DNA from: Dyella_A sp035685805
Lineage (GTDB): Bacteria > Pseudomonadota > Gammaproteobacteria > Xanthomonadales > Rhodanobacteraceae
Assembly: GCF_035685805.1 (NCBI RefSeq)
Contig: NZ_DASSAB010000050.1
Location: 28,011-92,010, forward strand
Direction of reading: 5' to 3'
Length of the DNA stretch: 64,000 nt
The first letter of the stretch is position 1; each line of letters opens with the position of its first letter. Of this stretch, positions 1 through 7,906 are shown piece after piece. The position numbers were made by a program, and so were the translations under genes. Below the pieces are notes generated by a model, which saw only the letters and a list, made by a program, of their open reading frames with translations, was not told the DNA's origin and searched no databases.

Positions 1-1
1 G

Positions 2-52
2 GAGTTGCGTTACTACCGCCAGCACATGGGCGCGCTTGGCGGGCTCGCCTGA
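2..52 (+). CDS. C-terminal end of an upstream gene, unidentified
   Basis: An open frame enters from the left edge and ends at the TGA at 50-52; only about 16 residues are visible, ending in ...YYRQHMGALGGLA. The stop overlaps the ribosome binding site of the next gene, so the two are probably co-transcribed. In many gammaproteobacteria ftsH lies directly upstream of folP, but too little sequence is present to claim that here. Confidence 0.5.
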   Translation, partial: ELRYYRQHMGALGGLA

Positions 53-62
53 GGAGGCACGC

Positions 63-974
63 ATGACCGCTGCGGATCTGTTTGCCACCGTGCTCGACTG
101 CAACGGGCGGCCGCTGACGCTGGACCGGCCGCGCGTGGTCGGCATCCTCAACGTTACCCCCGACTCGTTCTCCGACGGTGGCCGGCACGCCACGCCGGAC
201 GCGGCGGTGGCGCGTGCCGTGGAGATGCTGGAGCAGGGTGCCGACATGCTCGACATCGGCGGGGAGTCGACCCGGCCGGGTGCGGCCGATGTCTCCGTCG
301 ACGAGGAGTTGTCGCGGGTGATCCCGGTGCTCGAGGCGCTGGCCGCACGCACCGACAAGCCGCTCTCGATCGACACCTCCAAGCCGGAGGTGATGCGTGC
401 CGCGGTGGCTGCCGGCGCCGGCATGATCAACGACGTCTATGCGCTGCGCCGGGACGGCGCGCTGGATGCGGCGGCGGCGCTGGGCGTGCCGGTGTGCCTC
501 ATGCACATGCAGGGCGAGCCGCGCAGCATGCAGGACGCACCGGCTTACGACGACGTGGTCGGCGAGGTGCACCGCTTCCTTGCCGATCGCCTGTTCGCCT
601 GCGAGCTGGCCGGCATGGATCGGCGCAAGGTGCTGGTCGACCCGGGCTTCGGCTTCGGCAAGACGCTGGAGCACAACCTGCAGCTGCTGCGCGAGCTGGG
701 GCGCTTTGCCGGTCTCGGCAGTGGCGTCTACGCGGGCCTGTCGCGCAAGTCCATGATCAGCGCCATCACCGGCCGCACGCAGCCGCACGAGCGCACGGCC
801 GGCTCGGTCGCAGCCGCGATGATCGCGGTGCAGAACGGTGCCAGGCTGGTGCGCGTGCACGACGTCGCGGCCACCGTCGACGCGCTTGCGGTGTGGCATG
901 CGGTCGATTCGCAGCGTCCGGCGCGGCGGGTCGAGGCTGCACCGGCCGCGCCGCGCTGGCCCGACGACGATTGA
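63..974 (+). CDS. folP: dihydropteroate synthase
   Basis: Catalyses condensation of 6-hydroxymethyl-7,8-dihydropterin diphosphate with p-aminobenzoate to dihydropteroate in folate synthesis; it is the sulfonamide target. The 303-residue product has the usual TIM-barrel signatures: GILNVTPDSFSDGG at about 27-40, DIGGESTRPG at about 64-73, SIDTSK, NDV, DPGFGFGK, GLSRKSMI and a terminal RVHDV. ATG 63 is chosen because a GAGGAG motif (51-56) lies at good spacing; an upstream in-frame TTG at 36 has no such signal. The last 20 residues are a Pro/Ala-rich tail beyond the barrel. glmM follows 53 bp downstream, the common folP-glmM order of gammaproteobacteria. Confidence 0.97.
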   Translation: MTAADLFATVLDCNGRPLTLDRPRVVGILNVTPDSFSDGGRHATPDAAVARAVEMLEQGADMLDIGGESTRPGAADVSVDEELSRVIPVLEALAARTDKPLSIDTSKPEVMRAAVAAGAGMINDVYALRRDGALDAAAALGVPVCLMHMQGEPRSMQDAPAYDDVVGEVHRFLADRLFACELAGMDRRKVLVDPGFGFGKTLEHNLQLLRELGRFAGLGSGVYAGLSRKSMISAITGRTQPHERTAGSVAAAMIAVQNGARLVRVHDVAATVDALAVWHAVDSQRPARRVEAAPAAPRWPDDD

Positions 975-1027
975 TCGCCGGTGCCCGCCGGACCGGCGGG
1001 TACGGCATTCGAATGAAGGAATCATCC

Positions 1028-2386
1028 ATGACACAACGCAAGTACTTCGGTACCGACGGCATTCGCGGCCGCGTCGGCCAGTGGCCGATCAGCGCCGACT
1101 TCATGTTGCGCCTGGGACGCGCCGCCGGCGCCGTGCTGGCCGGCCAGAGCACGCAGCGGCGTCCCGCCGTGGTGATCGGCAAGGACACGCGGATCTCCGG
1201 CTACATGTTCGAATCCGCGCTGGAAGCCGGGCTGGTGGCGGCGGGCGTCGACGTGCGTCTGCTCGGCCCGATCCCGACGCCGGCCGTCGCCTTCCTGACC
1301 CGGTCGCTGCGGGCACAGGCGGGGATCGTCATCAGCGCCTCGCACAACCCGTACGACGACAACGGCATCAAGTTCTTCTCCGCCACGGGAGAGAAACTCT
1401 CCGACGAAATCGAATCAGCGATCGAGGCCGAGCTGGAACGCGATTTCGCAACCGTACCCTCCGAGCGTCTGGGCAAGGCCAGCCGCGTGGACAACGCCGT
1501 GGCCCGCTATGCCGAATCGTGCAAGGCCACCCTGGCGGAGGACTTCAGCCTGCGCGGCATGAAGATCGTGCTCGATTGCGCACACGGCGCCACCTACCAG
1601 GTGGCTCCCCAGGTGTTCGCCGAGCTGGGCGCCGACGTGAGCGCCATCGGCGACGAGCCGGACGGCTTCAACATCAATCGTGAGGTCGGCTCGACCCACC
1701 CGCAGGCGTTGTGCAAGGCGGTGGTGGAGCAGGGGGCGGATATTGGCATCGCCTTCGACGGTGACGGTGATCGCGTGTTGCTGGTCGATCGCTACGGCGT
1801 GCTCGCCGACGGCGACGACATTCTCTACGTGCTGGCGCAGAGCTGGCGTTCGCGCGGATTGCTCAAGGGCCCGGTAGTCGGCACGTTGATGAGCAATTAC
1901 GGTCTGGAGCAGGCGCTGGAATCGATCCAGGTGCCGCTGATCCGCGCCAACGTGGGCGACCGGTTCGTGCTGCAGCAACTGCGCGCCCACGACGGCGTGC
2001 TGGGCGGCGAAACGTCCGGCCACATCCTGTGCCTCGATCGTGGCACCACCGGCGACGGCATCGTCGCTGCCCTGGCCGTGCTGGAGGCGCTGGCGCATGC
2101 CGGGCAGGATCTGTCGGAAGCGCGCCGGGAGCTGGCCAAGCTGCCGCAGGTGATGCTGAACGTGTGCGTCAGCGGCAATGCGCGCGAGGTGCTCGAGCAT
2201 GGTTCGGTCACCGCGGCGTTGAGCGAGGGCCAGCGCCAGCTCGAAGGGCGGGGGCGGGTGTTCCTGCGCGCGTCCGGTACCGAGCCGGTGGTGCGCGTGA
2301 CGGTCGAATCCGCCGACGCCGCCGAGGTGCAGGCGTTGGCGCAGGCGCTGGCGGACGTCGTAAAATCCGCAGCCGAACGCTCGTGA
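1028..2386 (+). CDS. glmM: phosphoglucosamine mutase
   Basis: Interconverts glucosamine-6-phosphate and glucosamine-1-phosphate on the route to UDP-GlcNAc for peptidoglycan and LPS. The 452-residue protein starts RKYFGTDGIRG, carries the phosphoserine loop ISASHNP (active Ser about 105), the Mg-binding loop DGDGDR near 245 and the sugar-phosphate-binding RASGTEPVVRV near the C-terminus. The length is normal for the family. It lies in the same direction as folP and is probably co-expressed with it. Confidence 0.97.
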   Translation: MTQRKYFGTDGIRGRVGQWPISADFMLRLGRAAGAVLAGQSTQRRPAVVIGKDTRISGYMFESALEAGLVAAGVDVRLLGPIPTPAVAFLTRSLRAQAGIVISASHNPYDDNGIKFFSATGEKLSDEIESAIEAELERDFATVPSERLGKASRVDNAVARYAESCKATLAEDFSLRGMKIVLDCAHGATYQVAPQVFAELGADVSAIGDEPDGFNINREVGSTHPQALCKAVVEQGADIGIAFDGDGDRVLLVDRYGVLADGDDILYVLAQSWRSRGLLKGPVVGTLMSNYGLEQALESIQVPLIRANVGDRFVLQQLRAHDGVLGGETSGHILCLDRGTTGDGIVAALAVLEALAHAGQDLSEARRELAKLPQVMLNVCVSGNAREVLEHGSVTAALSEGQRQLEGRGRVFLRASGTEPVVRVTVESADAAEVQALAQALADVVKSAAERS

Positions 2387-2488
2387 GCCTGCTGTTGCCG
2401 TAACCCAGGTCGCCAAGGATTGGCCCGACGTGCCCCGCCCGCTGCGGTGGCGGATCAAATCGACCGCACGCCAACCTGGAGTTGCCTC

Positions 2489-3424
2489 ATGAAAAACGTT
2501 CCCACCCTCGATATCCGTCGCTACGACACCGATCGCGAAGCCTTCGTGGCCGAGCTCGGCGCGGCGTACCGGGAGTTCGGCTTCTGCTGCATCAGCGGGC
2601 ACGGTATCGACCGGGCGCTGATCGACGGCGCCTACGAGGTGTTCCAGCGCTTCTTCGCGCTGCCGACCGAGACCAAGATGAAGTACCACGTGGCCGGCTC
2701 CGGTGGCGCCCGCGGGTATACGCCATTCAAGGTCGAGACCGCCAAGGACAGTGCGCACCCCGACCTGAAGGAGTTCTGGCACATCGGGCGGGAGATTCCG
2801 CGCGACTCGACCTTCGCCGACGTGATGCCGCCGAACCTGTGGCCAGCGGAGGTGCCCGACTTCAAGGCCTGCGGCTATGGCCTGTTTGAGGCGCTGGACC
2901 AGCTCGGTAGTCGCGTGTTGCGCGCGCTGGCCCTGCATGTGGGACTGCCGGAGAACTACTTCGAGGACAAGACCGACCTCGGCAATTCGATCCTGCGGCC
3001 GATCCACTATCCGCCGATCACCCAGGACGATATCCCCAACGTGCGCGCCGGCGCGCACGAGGACATCAACTTCATCACGCTGCTGGTGGGCGCCAGCGCA
3101 GAAGGTCTGGAGGTGCTTACCCGCGAGGGCGAGTGGCTTCCGATCACCACGGAAGGCGACGCGATCGTGGTCAACATCGGCGACATGCTGCAGCGGCTGA
3201 CCAACCACGTGTACCCGTCCACCACTCACCGCGTGGTCAATCCGCAGAACGAGAACGCGCGCAAGCCCCGCTACTCGGTGCCGTACTTCCTGCACCCCAA
3301 TCCCGACGTCGTGCTCGACCCGGTGCCGGAGTGCATCAGTGCGGAGAACCCGAGTCGCTACGAGAGCTCGATCACGTCGCACGAGTACCTGCTGCAGCGT
3401 CTGCGCGAGATCAAGTTGATCTGA
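2489..3424 (+). CDS. isopenicillin N synthase-family 2-oxoglutarate/Fe(II) dioxygenase
   Basis: A 311-residue non-haem iron dioxygenase. The N-terminal DIOX_N part (about 1-110) is followed by a jelly-roll 2OG-FeII_Oxy domain with an HxD pair in GAHED (about 190), a distal His in STTHRVVN (about 248) and the 2OG-binding RYS in KPRYSVPYF. The closest general relatives are the widespread bacterial 'isopenicillin N synthase family' proteins. The substrate cannot be told from sequence, and beta-lactam synthesis is not implied. ATG 2489 follows CTGGAGTT at suitable spacing. It stands about 100 bp after glmM and converges on the next gene. Confidence 0.85.
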   Translation: MKNVPTLDIRRYDTDREAFVAELGAAYREFGFCCISGHGIDRALIDGAYEVFQRFFALPTETKMKYHVAGSGGARGYTPFKVETAKDSAHPDLKEFWHIGREIPRDSTFADVMPPNLWPAEVPDFKACGYGLFEALDQLGSRVLRALALHVGLPENYFEDKTDLGNSILRPIHYPPITQDDIPNVRAGAHEDINFITLLVGASAEGLEVLTREGEWLPITTEGDAIVVNIGDMLQRLTNHVYPSTTHRVVNPQNENARKPRYSVPYFLHPNPDVVLDPVPECISAENPSRYESSITSHEYLLQRLREIKLI

Positions 3425-3524
3425 TCGCGCTCGGGGCGATGCGGCAGGGCCAAGTAGCCGTACACAACCGTCGGTGTGGTGTATGCCGGCGGGCTCTCGC
3501 GTTCGTGCCGGCGAGCGCGGACGC

Positions 3525-4205
3525 TCAGGCCATCCAGAAGAACACCGCGGTCATTCGCTTGGAGGCCATGCCGTCCAGGCCCCAGTAGGCCGATGCGCTG
3601 TGGATGATGTTGGCCTTGTAGACCAGCAGTCGGTTGTATCGGTGCGCCACCCGGACGTCCTCCACGAATGCCGTGGGCGCGACGAAGCGGTTGCCCAGCG
3701 CGTCGACCAGGTTGCGGTGCGGCGGCATCACCATGTTGCCGCTCAGCTGTCCGTTGGGCATGCGCTGGCGAAAGAAGCTGGTGCCGCAGCGGTCGGGCAC
3801 GTCCGGGTTCAGATAGAGCACGGCGGCGTAGCGGCACAGGTCGAGCGAATCGGTATGTGGCTTGATCGCTCCCTCCGCGGAACCGACCACCTGCACACAA
3901 TTGTGGTTCAGATGCTGTCCCTGCGCCGTCTGCCCGACCCACAGCCGCTTCGCCCCGGTCAGCTCGCACACCCGGGCCTCCAGCGGCGTGAGCTCGTCCG
4001 CCAACAGCGCCTCCGGTGCGCGCATGCCCGGCCAGACTTCACCGGTAGTGGGATAGCCGTATTCCCATTCGGTCTTGTCCAGGCAGCGCTGGCGCACCTT
4101 CGCAGGCTGCGCCAGCACATCGTCGATGACCCAGTAGTCGCGCCCCTCGGTCGGCTTCCGATAGGGCAGGGGGCGCATCGCCGGATGCTGCGGAAACAGG
4201 GACAT
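3525..4205 (-). CDS. DUF6445-type putative 2OG-Fe(II) oxygenase
   Basis: A 226-residue protein with the features of small prolyl-hydroxylase-like oxygenases: a candidate iron-binding HTD in IKPHTDSLD, a hydrophobic strand LCRYAAVLYLNPD, and a later candidate His in NIIHSASAYWG followed by a basic KRMT segment near the C-terminus. It resembles the DUF6445 family, which often sits beside flavin halogenase and TonB-receptor genes in Xanthomonadales and Caulobacterales; here it is about 45 kb from such a pair. The internal ATG at 4205 is preferred because the preceding ten residues lack family character. Family assignment is from memory. Confidence 0.6.
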   Translation of the reverse strand: MSLFPQHPAMRPLPYRKPTEGRDYWVIDDVLAQPAKVRQRCLDKTEWEYGYPTTGEVWPGMRAPEALLADELTPLEARVCELTGAKRLWVGQTAQGQHLNHNCVQVVGSAEGAIKPHTDSLDLCRYAAVLYLNPDVPDRCGTSFFRQRMPNGQLSGNMVMPPHRNLVDALGNRFVAPTAFVEDVRVAHRYNRLLVYKANIIHSASAYWGLDGMASKRMTAVFFWMA

Positions 4206-4278
4206 GGGGCACTCGTTTCGGGGCACAGGCGCCACACGTTAGCGCAAGCCTCGTCGGCGGGGCAGCGCCGGCGGCGGG

Positions 4279-5088
4279 TCAATCCTGCTGATTGCGGTAG
4301 CGGGCCGACTCCCGTGCCGACAGCCACAGTGTCAGGCGGTCAGGCATGCACTGCGCCAGCGCCTTGATCACCCGGTTGATCCGACCGGGCACCCAGGTCA
4401 CGCGGCCGCGCTCCACGGCGTCGATGCCCTGGCGTGCGACCTCGTCGGCGCCAAGCCACATGAAGCGCGGCATCGCGTTCATCTTTTCACGCGTCCCGGT
4501 GACGTCGTGGAATTCGGACCACGTGAAGCCCGGGCACAGGGCGCAGACGTGGACACCGGCCGCGCGGTTCTCGAGCGCGAGTGACTGGGACAGCGTGATC
4601 AGGTAAGCCTTGGACGCGCCGTAAAGCGTGTGGCCGGCGGTGCCGGGTACATAGCCGGCGAGAGACGCGACGTTGATCACCCGGCCGTAGCCGCGTTCGC
4701 GCATGCCCGGCAACAGGTGCCAGGCCAGCTCGGTGGGTGCGGTCATCATCACCTGGACAAACGCCGCATGGGCTGGCCACGGGTTCGCCACCAGCGTGCC
4801 GGGCAGGCCGTAGCCGGCATTGTTGATGAGCCAGTCCACTTTCAGTTGGCGCGCGTTGAGTTCTTCCGCGAGCCTGGCTGGCGCGTCGGCATCGGCGAGG
4901 TCCGCCGCCAGCACCGTGCAACGGGTTCCATGGGCAAGCAACAGTTCGGCGGCCAGCGTCTCCATGCGCTCTGCCCGCCGCGCAACGAGCACCAGATCGT
5001 GTCCCCGCGCGGCGAGTGCCATGGCGAACGCCCGCCCGATGCCGGCAGAGGCACCAGTGACAAGGCTGAGAGGTCGCACGGGCGTCAT
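4279..5088 (-). CDS. short-chain dehydrogenase/reductase (SDR family)
   Basis: A 269-residue classical-type SDR. The cofactor motif TGASAGIG lies at the N-terminus, NNAG at about 85-90, a catalytic Ser in NVASLAGYVPG and the YGASK catalytic Tyr-Lys pair in the middle. The RR of LVARRAER after beta-2 suggests NADP(H) preference. The C-terminal part is longer and basic, as in the DltE/YqjQ-like SDR subgroup; the substrate is unknown. ATG 5088 is the Met just before the Rossmann strand. The gene is divergent from tpiA with about 115 bp between them. Confidence 0.85.
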   Translation of the reverse strand: MTPVRPLSLVTGASAGIGRAFAMALAARGHDLVLVARRAERMETLAAELLLAHGTRCTVLAADLADADAPARLAEELNARQLKVDWLINNAGYGLPGTLVANPWPAHAAFVQVMMTAPTELAWHLLPGMRERGYGRVINVASLAGYVPGTAGHTLYGASKAYLITLSQSLALENRAAGVHVCALCPGFTWSEFHDVTGTREKMNAMPRFMWLGADEVARQGIDAVERGRVTWVPGRINRVIKALAQCMPDRLTLWLSARESARYRNQQD

Positions 5089-5204
5089 GGCGTTCACCTT
5101 GAAAGAAGACCGCCATCTTGCCGGCGGGTGCCAACGCAGTGCCAGCCCCGATTGCCCGCGGACGGGATGCATCGCTAAGCTCGCATCTTTTTGCGGAGCC
5201 CACC

Positions 5205-5972
5205 ATGCGCAAGAAGCTGGTCGCTGGAAACTGGAAAATGCACGGCAGCCGCTCGATGGCCGCGGCCCTGGTGCGGGAGCTGGCGACCCAGCGCCCGGAC
5301 GACGTGGACGTACTGCTGATGCCGCCGTTTCCCTATCTCGCGCTGGTCGATGAGCTCGCCGGCGGGTCCGGCATCTCACTCGGCGCCCAGGACCTGAGCG
5401 AGCACGAAGGGCAGGGCGCGTTCACTGGCGAGGTTTCCGCGGCAATGCTGGCCGACGCCGGCGCCGCCTGGGTGCTGGTGGGCCACTCGGAGCGTCGGCA
5501 GTACCACGGTGAGAGCGATGCGCTGGTGGCAAGGAAATTTGCCGCCGCCCGCGCCGGTGGACTCACGCCGATCCTCTGCGTGGGCGAAACGCGGGAAGAA
5601 CGCGAATCCGGCAGCACCGAGCAGGTTATCCAGCGCCAGCTGACGGCGGTGATCGAGGCGATTGGCATTGCGGCATTCGATACCGCCGTGATCGCCTACG
5701 AGCCGGTGTGGGCGATCGGTACCGGGCTAACCGCCAGCCCCGAGCAGGCGCAGCAGGTGCACGCGTTCATTCGTAGCCAACTCGCGAAGTACGATGTTAT
5801 GATCAGCGGTCTGACTCGCCTGCTTTACGGCGGCAGTGTCAAGGCAGCCAACGCGGCGGATCTGTTCGCGCAGCCGGATGTCGATGGCGGCCTGGTCGGC
5901 GGAGCCTGTCTCCAGGCCGGCGAATTTCTGGGTATTTGTGCGGCCGCACACAGAGCGCAACGGAATCCATAA
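5205..5972 (+). CDS. tpiA: triosephosphate isomerase
   Basis: Interconverts dihydroxyacetone phosphate and glyceraldehyde-3-phosphate in glycolysis and gluconeogenesis. The 255-residue protein has all catalytic residues: N9/K11 in GNWKMH, H94 in VGHSERR, E166 in AYEPVWAIGTG, plus the phosphate-binding LYGGSV loop. GGAG precedes ATG 5205. secG begins only 3 bp after the stop, so the two are translationally close, an arrangement shared by many gammaproteobacteria. Confidence 0.98.
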   Translation: MRKKLVAGNWKMHGSRSMAAALVRELATQRPDDVDVLLMPPFPYLALVDELAGGSGISLGAQDLSEHEGQGAFTGEVSAAMLADAGAAWVLVGHSERRQYHGESDALVARKFAAARAGGLTPILCVGETREERESGSTEQVIQRQLTAVIEAIGIAAFDTAVIAYEPVWAIGTGLTASPEQAQQVHAFIRSQLAKYDVMISGLTRLLYGGSVKAANAADLFAQPDVDGGLVGGACLQAGEFLGICAAAHRAQRNP

Positions 5973-5975
5973 ACG

Positions 5976-6407
5976 ATGTTCGTCATCTTCAGCGTCTTTT
6001 ACATCCTGGTCGCCGCATCGATGATCGTGTTGATCCTGATGCAGCGCGGCGCAGGCGCCGATGCCGGCTCCGGCTTCGGCGGCGGCGCGTCGGCCACGGT
6101 GTTCGGCGCCCGCGGCTCCTCCAACTTCATGAGCCGTGCTACCGCGGTGCTGGCCGGGTTGTTTTTCCTGCTCAGCCTCGGCATGGGCATCTATCTCAGC
6201 CGTAGTGGTGCGCCGCAGGCCTCCAGCGACGACCTCGGCGTGATGGCGGGGCTTGCCAAGAAGGCGCCGGCAACCCAGAATGCGCAGCCCGCCGCTCCGG
6301 TGAACAGTGATGTTCCCCAGGCAGCGAAGCCGGCTGGTAGCGACGTACCTGCCGCACCGGCGGCAAACGATGGCAGCGTGCCGGCAGCGGCGGCTTCCTC
6401 GAAGTAG
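5976..6407 (+). CDS. secG: preprotein translocase subunit SecG
   Basis: Small inner-membrane partner of SecY and SecE in the Sec translocon. The 143-residue protein has two transmembrane helices (about 2-20 and 53-72) separated by the conserved Gly-rich cytoplasmic segment with LMQRGAGADAGSGFGGG and TVFGARGSSNFMSR. The C-terminal half is a low-complexity Ala/Pro-rich tail of variable sequence, usual in Xanthomonadales. It is tightly coupled to tpiA and followed 15 bp later by tRNA-Leu, and all three may be one transcript ending at 6563. Confidence 0.95.
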   Translation: MFVIFSVFYILVAASMIVLILMQRGAGADAGSGFGGGASATVFGARGSSNFMSRATAVLAGLFFLLSLGMGIYLSRSGAPQASSDDLGVMAGLAKKAPATQNAQPAAPVNSDVPQAAKPAGSDVPAAPAANDGSVPAAAASSK

Positions 6408-6422
6408 AAAGGCAAGACACCT

Positions 6423-6507
6423 GCCCAGGTGGCGGAATTGGTAGACGCACTACCTTGAGGTGGTAGCGACTTAGGTCGTGGGGGTTCGAGTCCCCCCTTG
6501 GGCACCA
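6423..6507 (+). tRNA. tRNA-Leu (anticodon GAG)
   Basis: An 85-nt class II tRNA. The acceptor stem GCCCAGG pairs with CTTGGGC followed by an encoded ACCA end. The anticodon stem CTACC/GGTAG encloses the loop TTGAGGT, giving anticodon GAG, which reads CUC/CUU Leu codons. A long variable arm precedes the T arm GGGGG-TTCGAGT-CCCCC. Location behind secG is conserved across gammaproteobacteria. Confidence 0.97.
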
Positions 6508-6535
6508 ACAGACAGCACCCGGCCTCGTGCCGGCG

Positions 6536-6563
6536 AAAGCCGCCCCATCGGGGCGGTTTTTTT
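6536..6563 (+). terminator. intrinsic terminator after tRNA-Leu
   Basis: Stem CCGCCCC (6540-6546) / GGGGCGG (6550-6556) with a 3-nt loop and a seven-T run. It should end the tpiA-secG-tRNA transcript. Confidence 0.93.
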
Positions 6564-6667
6564 GTGTGCGGCGGGTCGCGATAGCGGCGTCGGACGGTTG
6601 TGCAGACGGTGTGAAGGCTTGCTAGGATGCAGGCACGGTCGCGCAGGGGCGTCCGTGGAGAGTTCAC

Positions 6668-6865
6668 ATGCAGACATATCTTGCGCAGTCCGCGTTTCGC
6701 CGCGGCCTGCGGTTGTTTGCAGGGATGCTGGCCGGCCTTCGGGCGCGACCGTCGACGCATGAAGCGCCTCAACCGGCCAATGACCTGGTGTCCTGGTGCT
6801 CGCCCGCGCGTACGCGGCGTGGCGACGAGATGGCGCGGAGCCGTCAGATGGAATCGCTGCACTAG
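6668..6865 (+). CDS. possible small protein, 65 residues
   Basis: A short frame beginning MQTYLAQSAFRRG and ending RSRQMESLH, with GGAGAG five bases before the ATG. The first half is basic and could form an amphipathic helix (about 8-27); the second half is Pro/Arg-rich. I recognise no family. The start signal is decent and a TAGGAT box near 6632 could be a -10, but high-GC sequence produces many chance frames, so this is only a candidate. Confidence 0.3.
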   Translation: MQTYLAQSAFRRGLRLFAGMLAGLRARPSTHEAPQPANDLVSWCSPARTRRGDEMARSRQMESLH

Positions 6866-7185
6866 CCGACATTCACTTTGCGGGCAGATGCTGCGGGTAG
6901 ATCGCCTGCGGCGCGACCTCGTGCCATCCGTTGTCATCGCCGGCCGCGTCGGCGGTCAATGGAGCACGATCACTGTAGGTCGATGCTGACAGCGCGCTAT
7001 GCTTGCAACTGGCAATCTCCCGGATGCGCTGGTCAGGGAGCACGATCCGGCGCGCCATGCAACGCTGAGATTCGGGATCTTCGCCGGATAGGTCGCAGGA
7101 GTCCCGCGACCGCCTGGCGCTCAGCGCCTACACATGCTGCGGCTGCCGGGTACGGCACCGCGCTCATCACCCAAGGAGGGTAGAA
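6866..7185 (+). promoter_or_regulatory. 320-bp region upstream of the response-regulator gene
   Basis: No convincing gene is visible. Two hairpins lie near the downstream gene: GGTCGC (7091-7096) / GCGACC (7106-7111) with loop AGGAGTCCC, and GGCGC (7116-7120) / GCGCC (7124-7128). The first exposes a GGA in its loop, and a second GGA lies in the AAGGAGG ribosome binding site (about 7171-7177). This pattern is what CsrA/RsmA recognises, but that link is inference. A minus-strand 61-residue frame (6873-7058) has no family features. Confidence 0.35.
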
Positions 7186-7839
7186 GTGATCAATGTCGTG
7201 TTGGTGGACGATCACGAGCTGGTTCGAACCGGCTTTCGGATGATTCTGCAACAGCAGCCCGATATCCGGGTTCGTGGCGAGGCCGGTAGCGCTGAGGAAG
7301 GGCTGCGCCTGATCCGCACGCTGGCGCCGGACATCGCGCTGGTCGATGTGCACATGCCTGGCATGAGCGGGATCGAGCTGACCGAGCGGGTATGCCGGGC
7401 AAAGCTGCACACGCATATCGTGATCGTCACCGTCGTGGACGATGCCCGGTTCCCCAAGCGGCTGCTGGACGCCGGTGCGCTGGGTTATCTCACAAAGGGC
7501 TGTTCGGCTGACGAACTGCTGGCGTCGGTACGCCAGGTCGCCAGCGGGCGACGTTATCTTGCCCCCGCGGTGGCCCAGCAGCTGGCGCTGGCCACGCTGG
7601 ACGGCAGCGAATCGCCGTTCGACACCCTCTCCAGCCGGGAGCTGGAAGTGGCCATGATGCTGGTACGCGGAAAGCCGCTTACGCTGATTGGCGAGCAGTT
7701 GAACCTGAGCCCCAAGACCGTCTCCACCTACAAGCAGCGGCTGATGGAGAAGCTCAACGTCGATCACGTGATCAGCCTGGCGCATCTGATGGCAGTGCAC
7801 GGACTGATCGATACCTCGGCCCAGCGCGCCACCGCCTGA
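7186..7839 (+). CDS. GacA/UvrY-type response regulator (NarL/FixJ family)
   Basis: A 217-residue DNA-binding response regulator. The receiver domain (1-120) has the acidic pair DD at 8-9, phospho-acceptor D54 in ALVDVHMPG and the conserved Lys in LTKG. A LuxR-type helix-turn-helix follows at about 148-205 (LSSRELEVAMMLVRG...NLSPKTVSTYKQRLMEKL). It closely resembles UvrY/GacA, the partner of BarA/GacS sensors that activates Csr/Rsm small RNAs. The start is GTG 7186, fixed by AAGGAGG six bases upstream. No sensor kinase and no uvrC (its usual neighbour) are present in the window, so the assignment rests on sequence. Confidence 0.85.
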   Translation: MINVVLVDDHELVRTGFRMILQQQPDIRVRGEAGSAEEGLRLIRTLAPDIALVDVHMPGMSGIELTERVCRAKLHTHIVIVTVVDDARFPKRLLDAGALGYLTKGCSADELLASVRQVASGRRYLAPAVAQQLALATLDGSESPFDTLSSRELEVAMMLVRGKPLTLIGEQLNLSPKTVSTYKQRLMEKLNVDHVISLAHLMAVHGLIDTSAQRATA

Positions 7840-7851
7840 AGCCAAGGCGGA

Positions 7852-7890
7852 AACAACAAAAAAGCCGGGCGATGCCCGGCTTTTTTGTTG
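7852..7890. terminator. bidirectional intrinsic terminator
   Basis: A near-perfect palindrome: AACAACAAAAAAGCCGGGC, the 2-nt centre GA, then TGCCCGGCTTTTTTGTTG. An A-run on one side and a T-run on the other let it stop the response-regulator gene from the left and rne from the right. Confidence 0.93.
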
Positions 7891-7906
7891 TCCTGGAGAG
7901 AGCGGA

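Noticed and set aside
1415..3382. Minus-strand frame of 655 residues opposite glmM and the dioxygenase
   Set aside because: Antisense to two clear genes; no motif.
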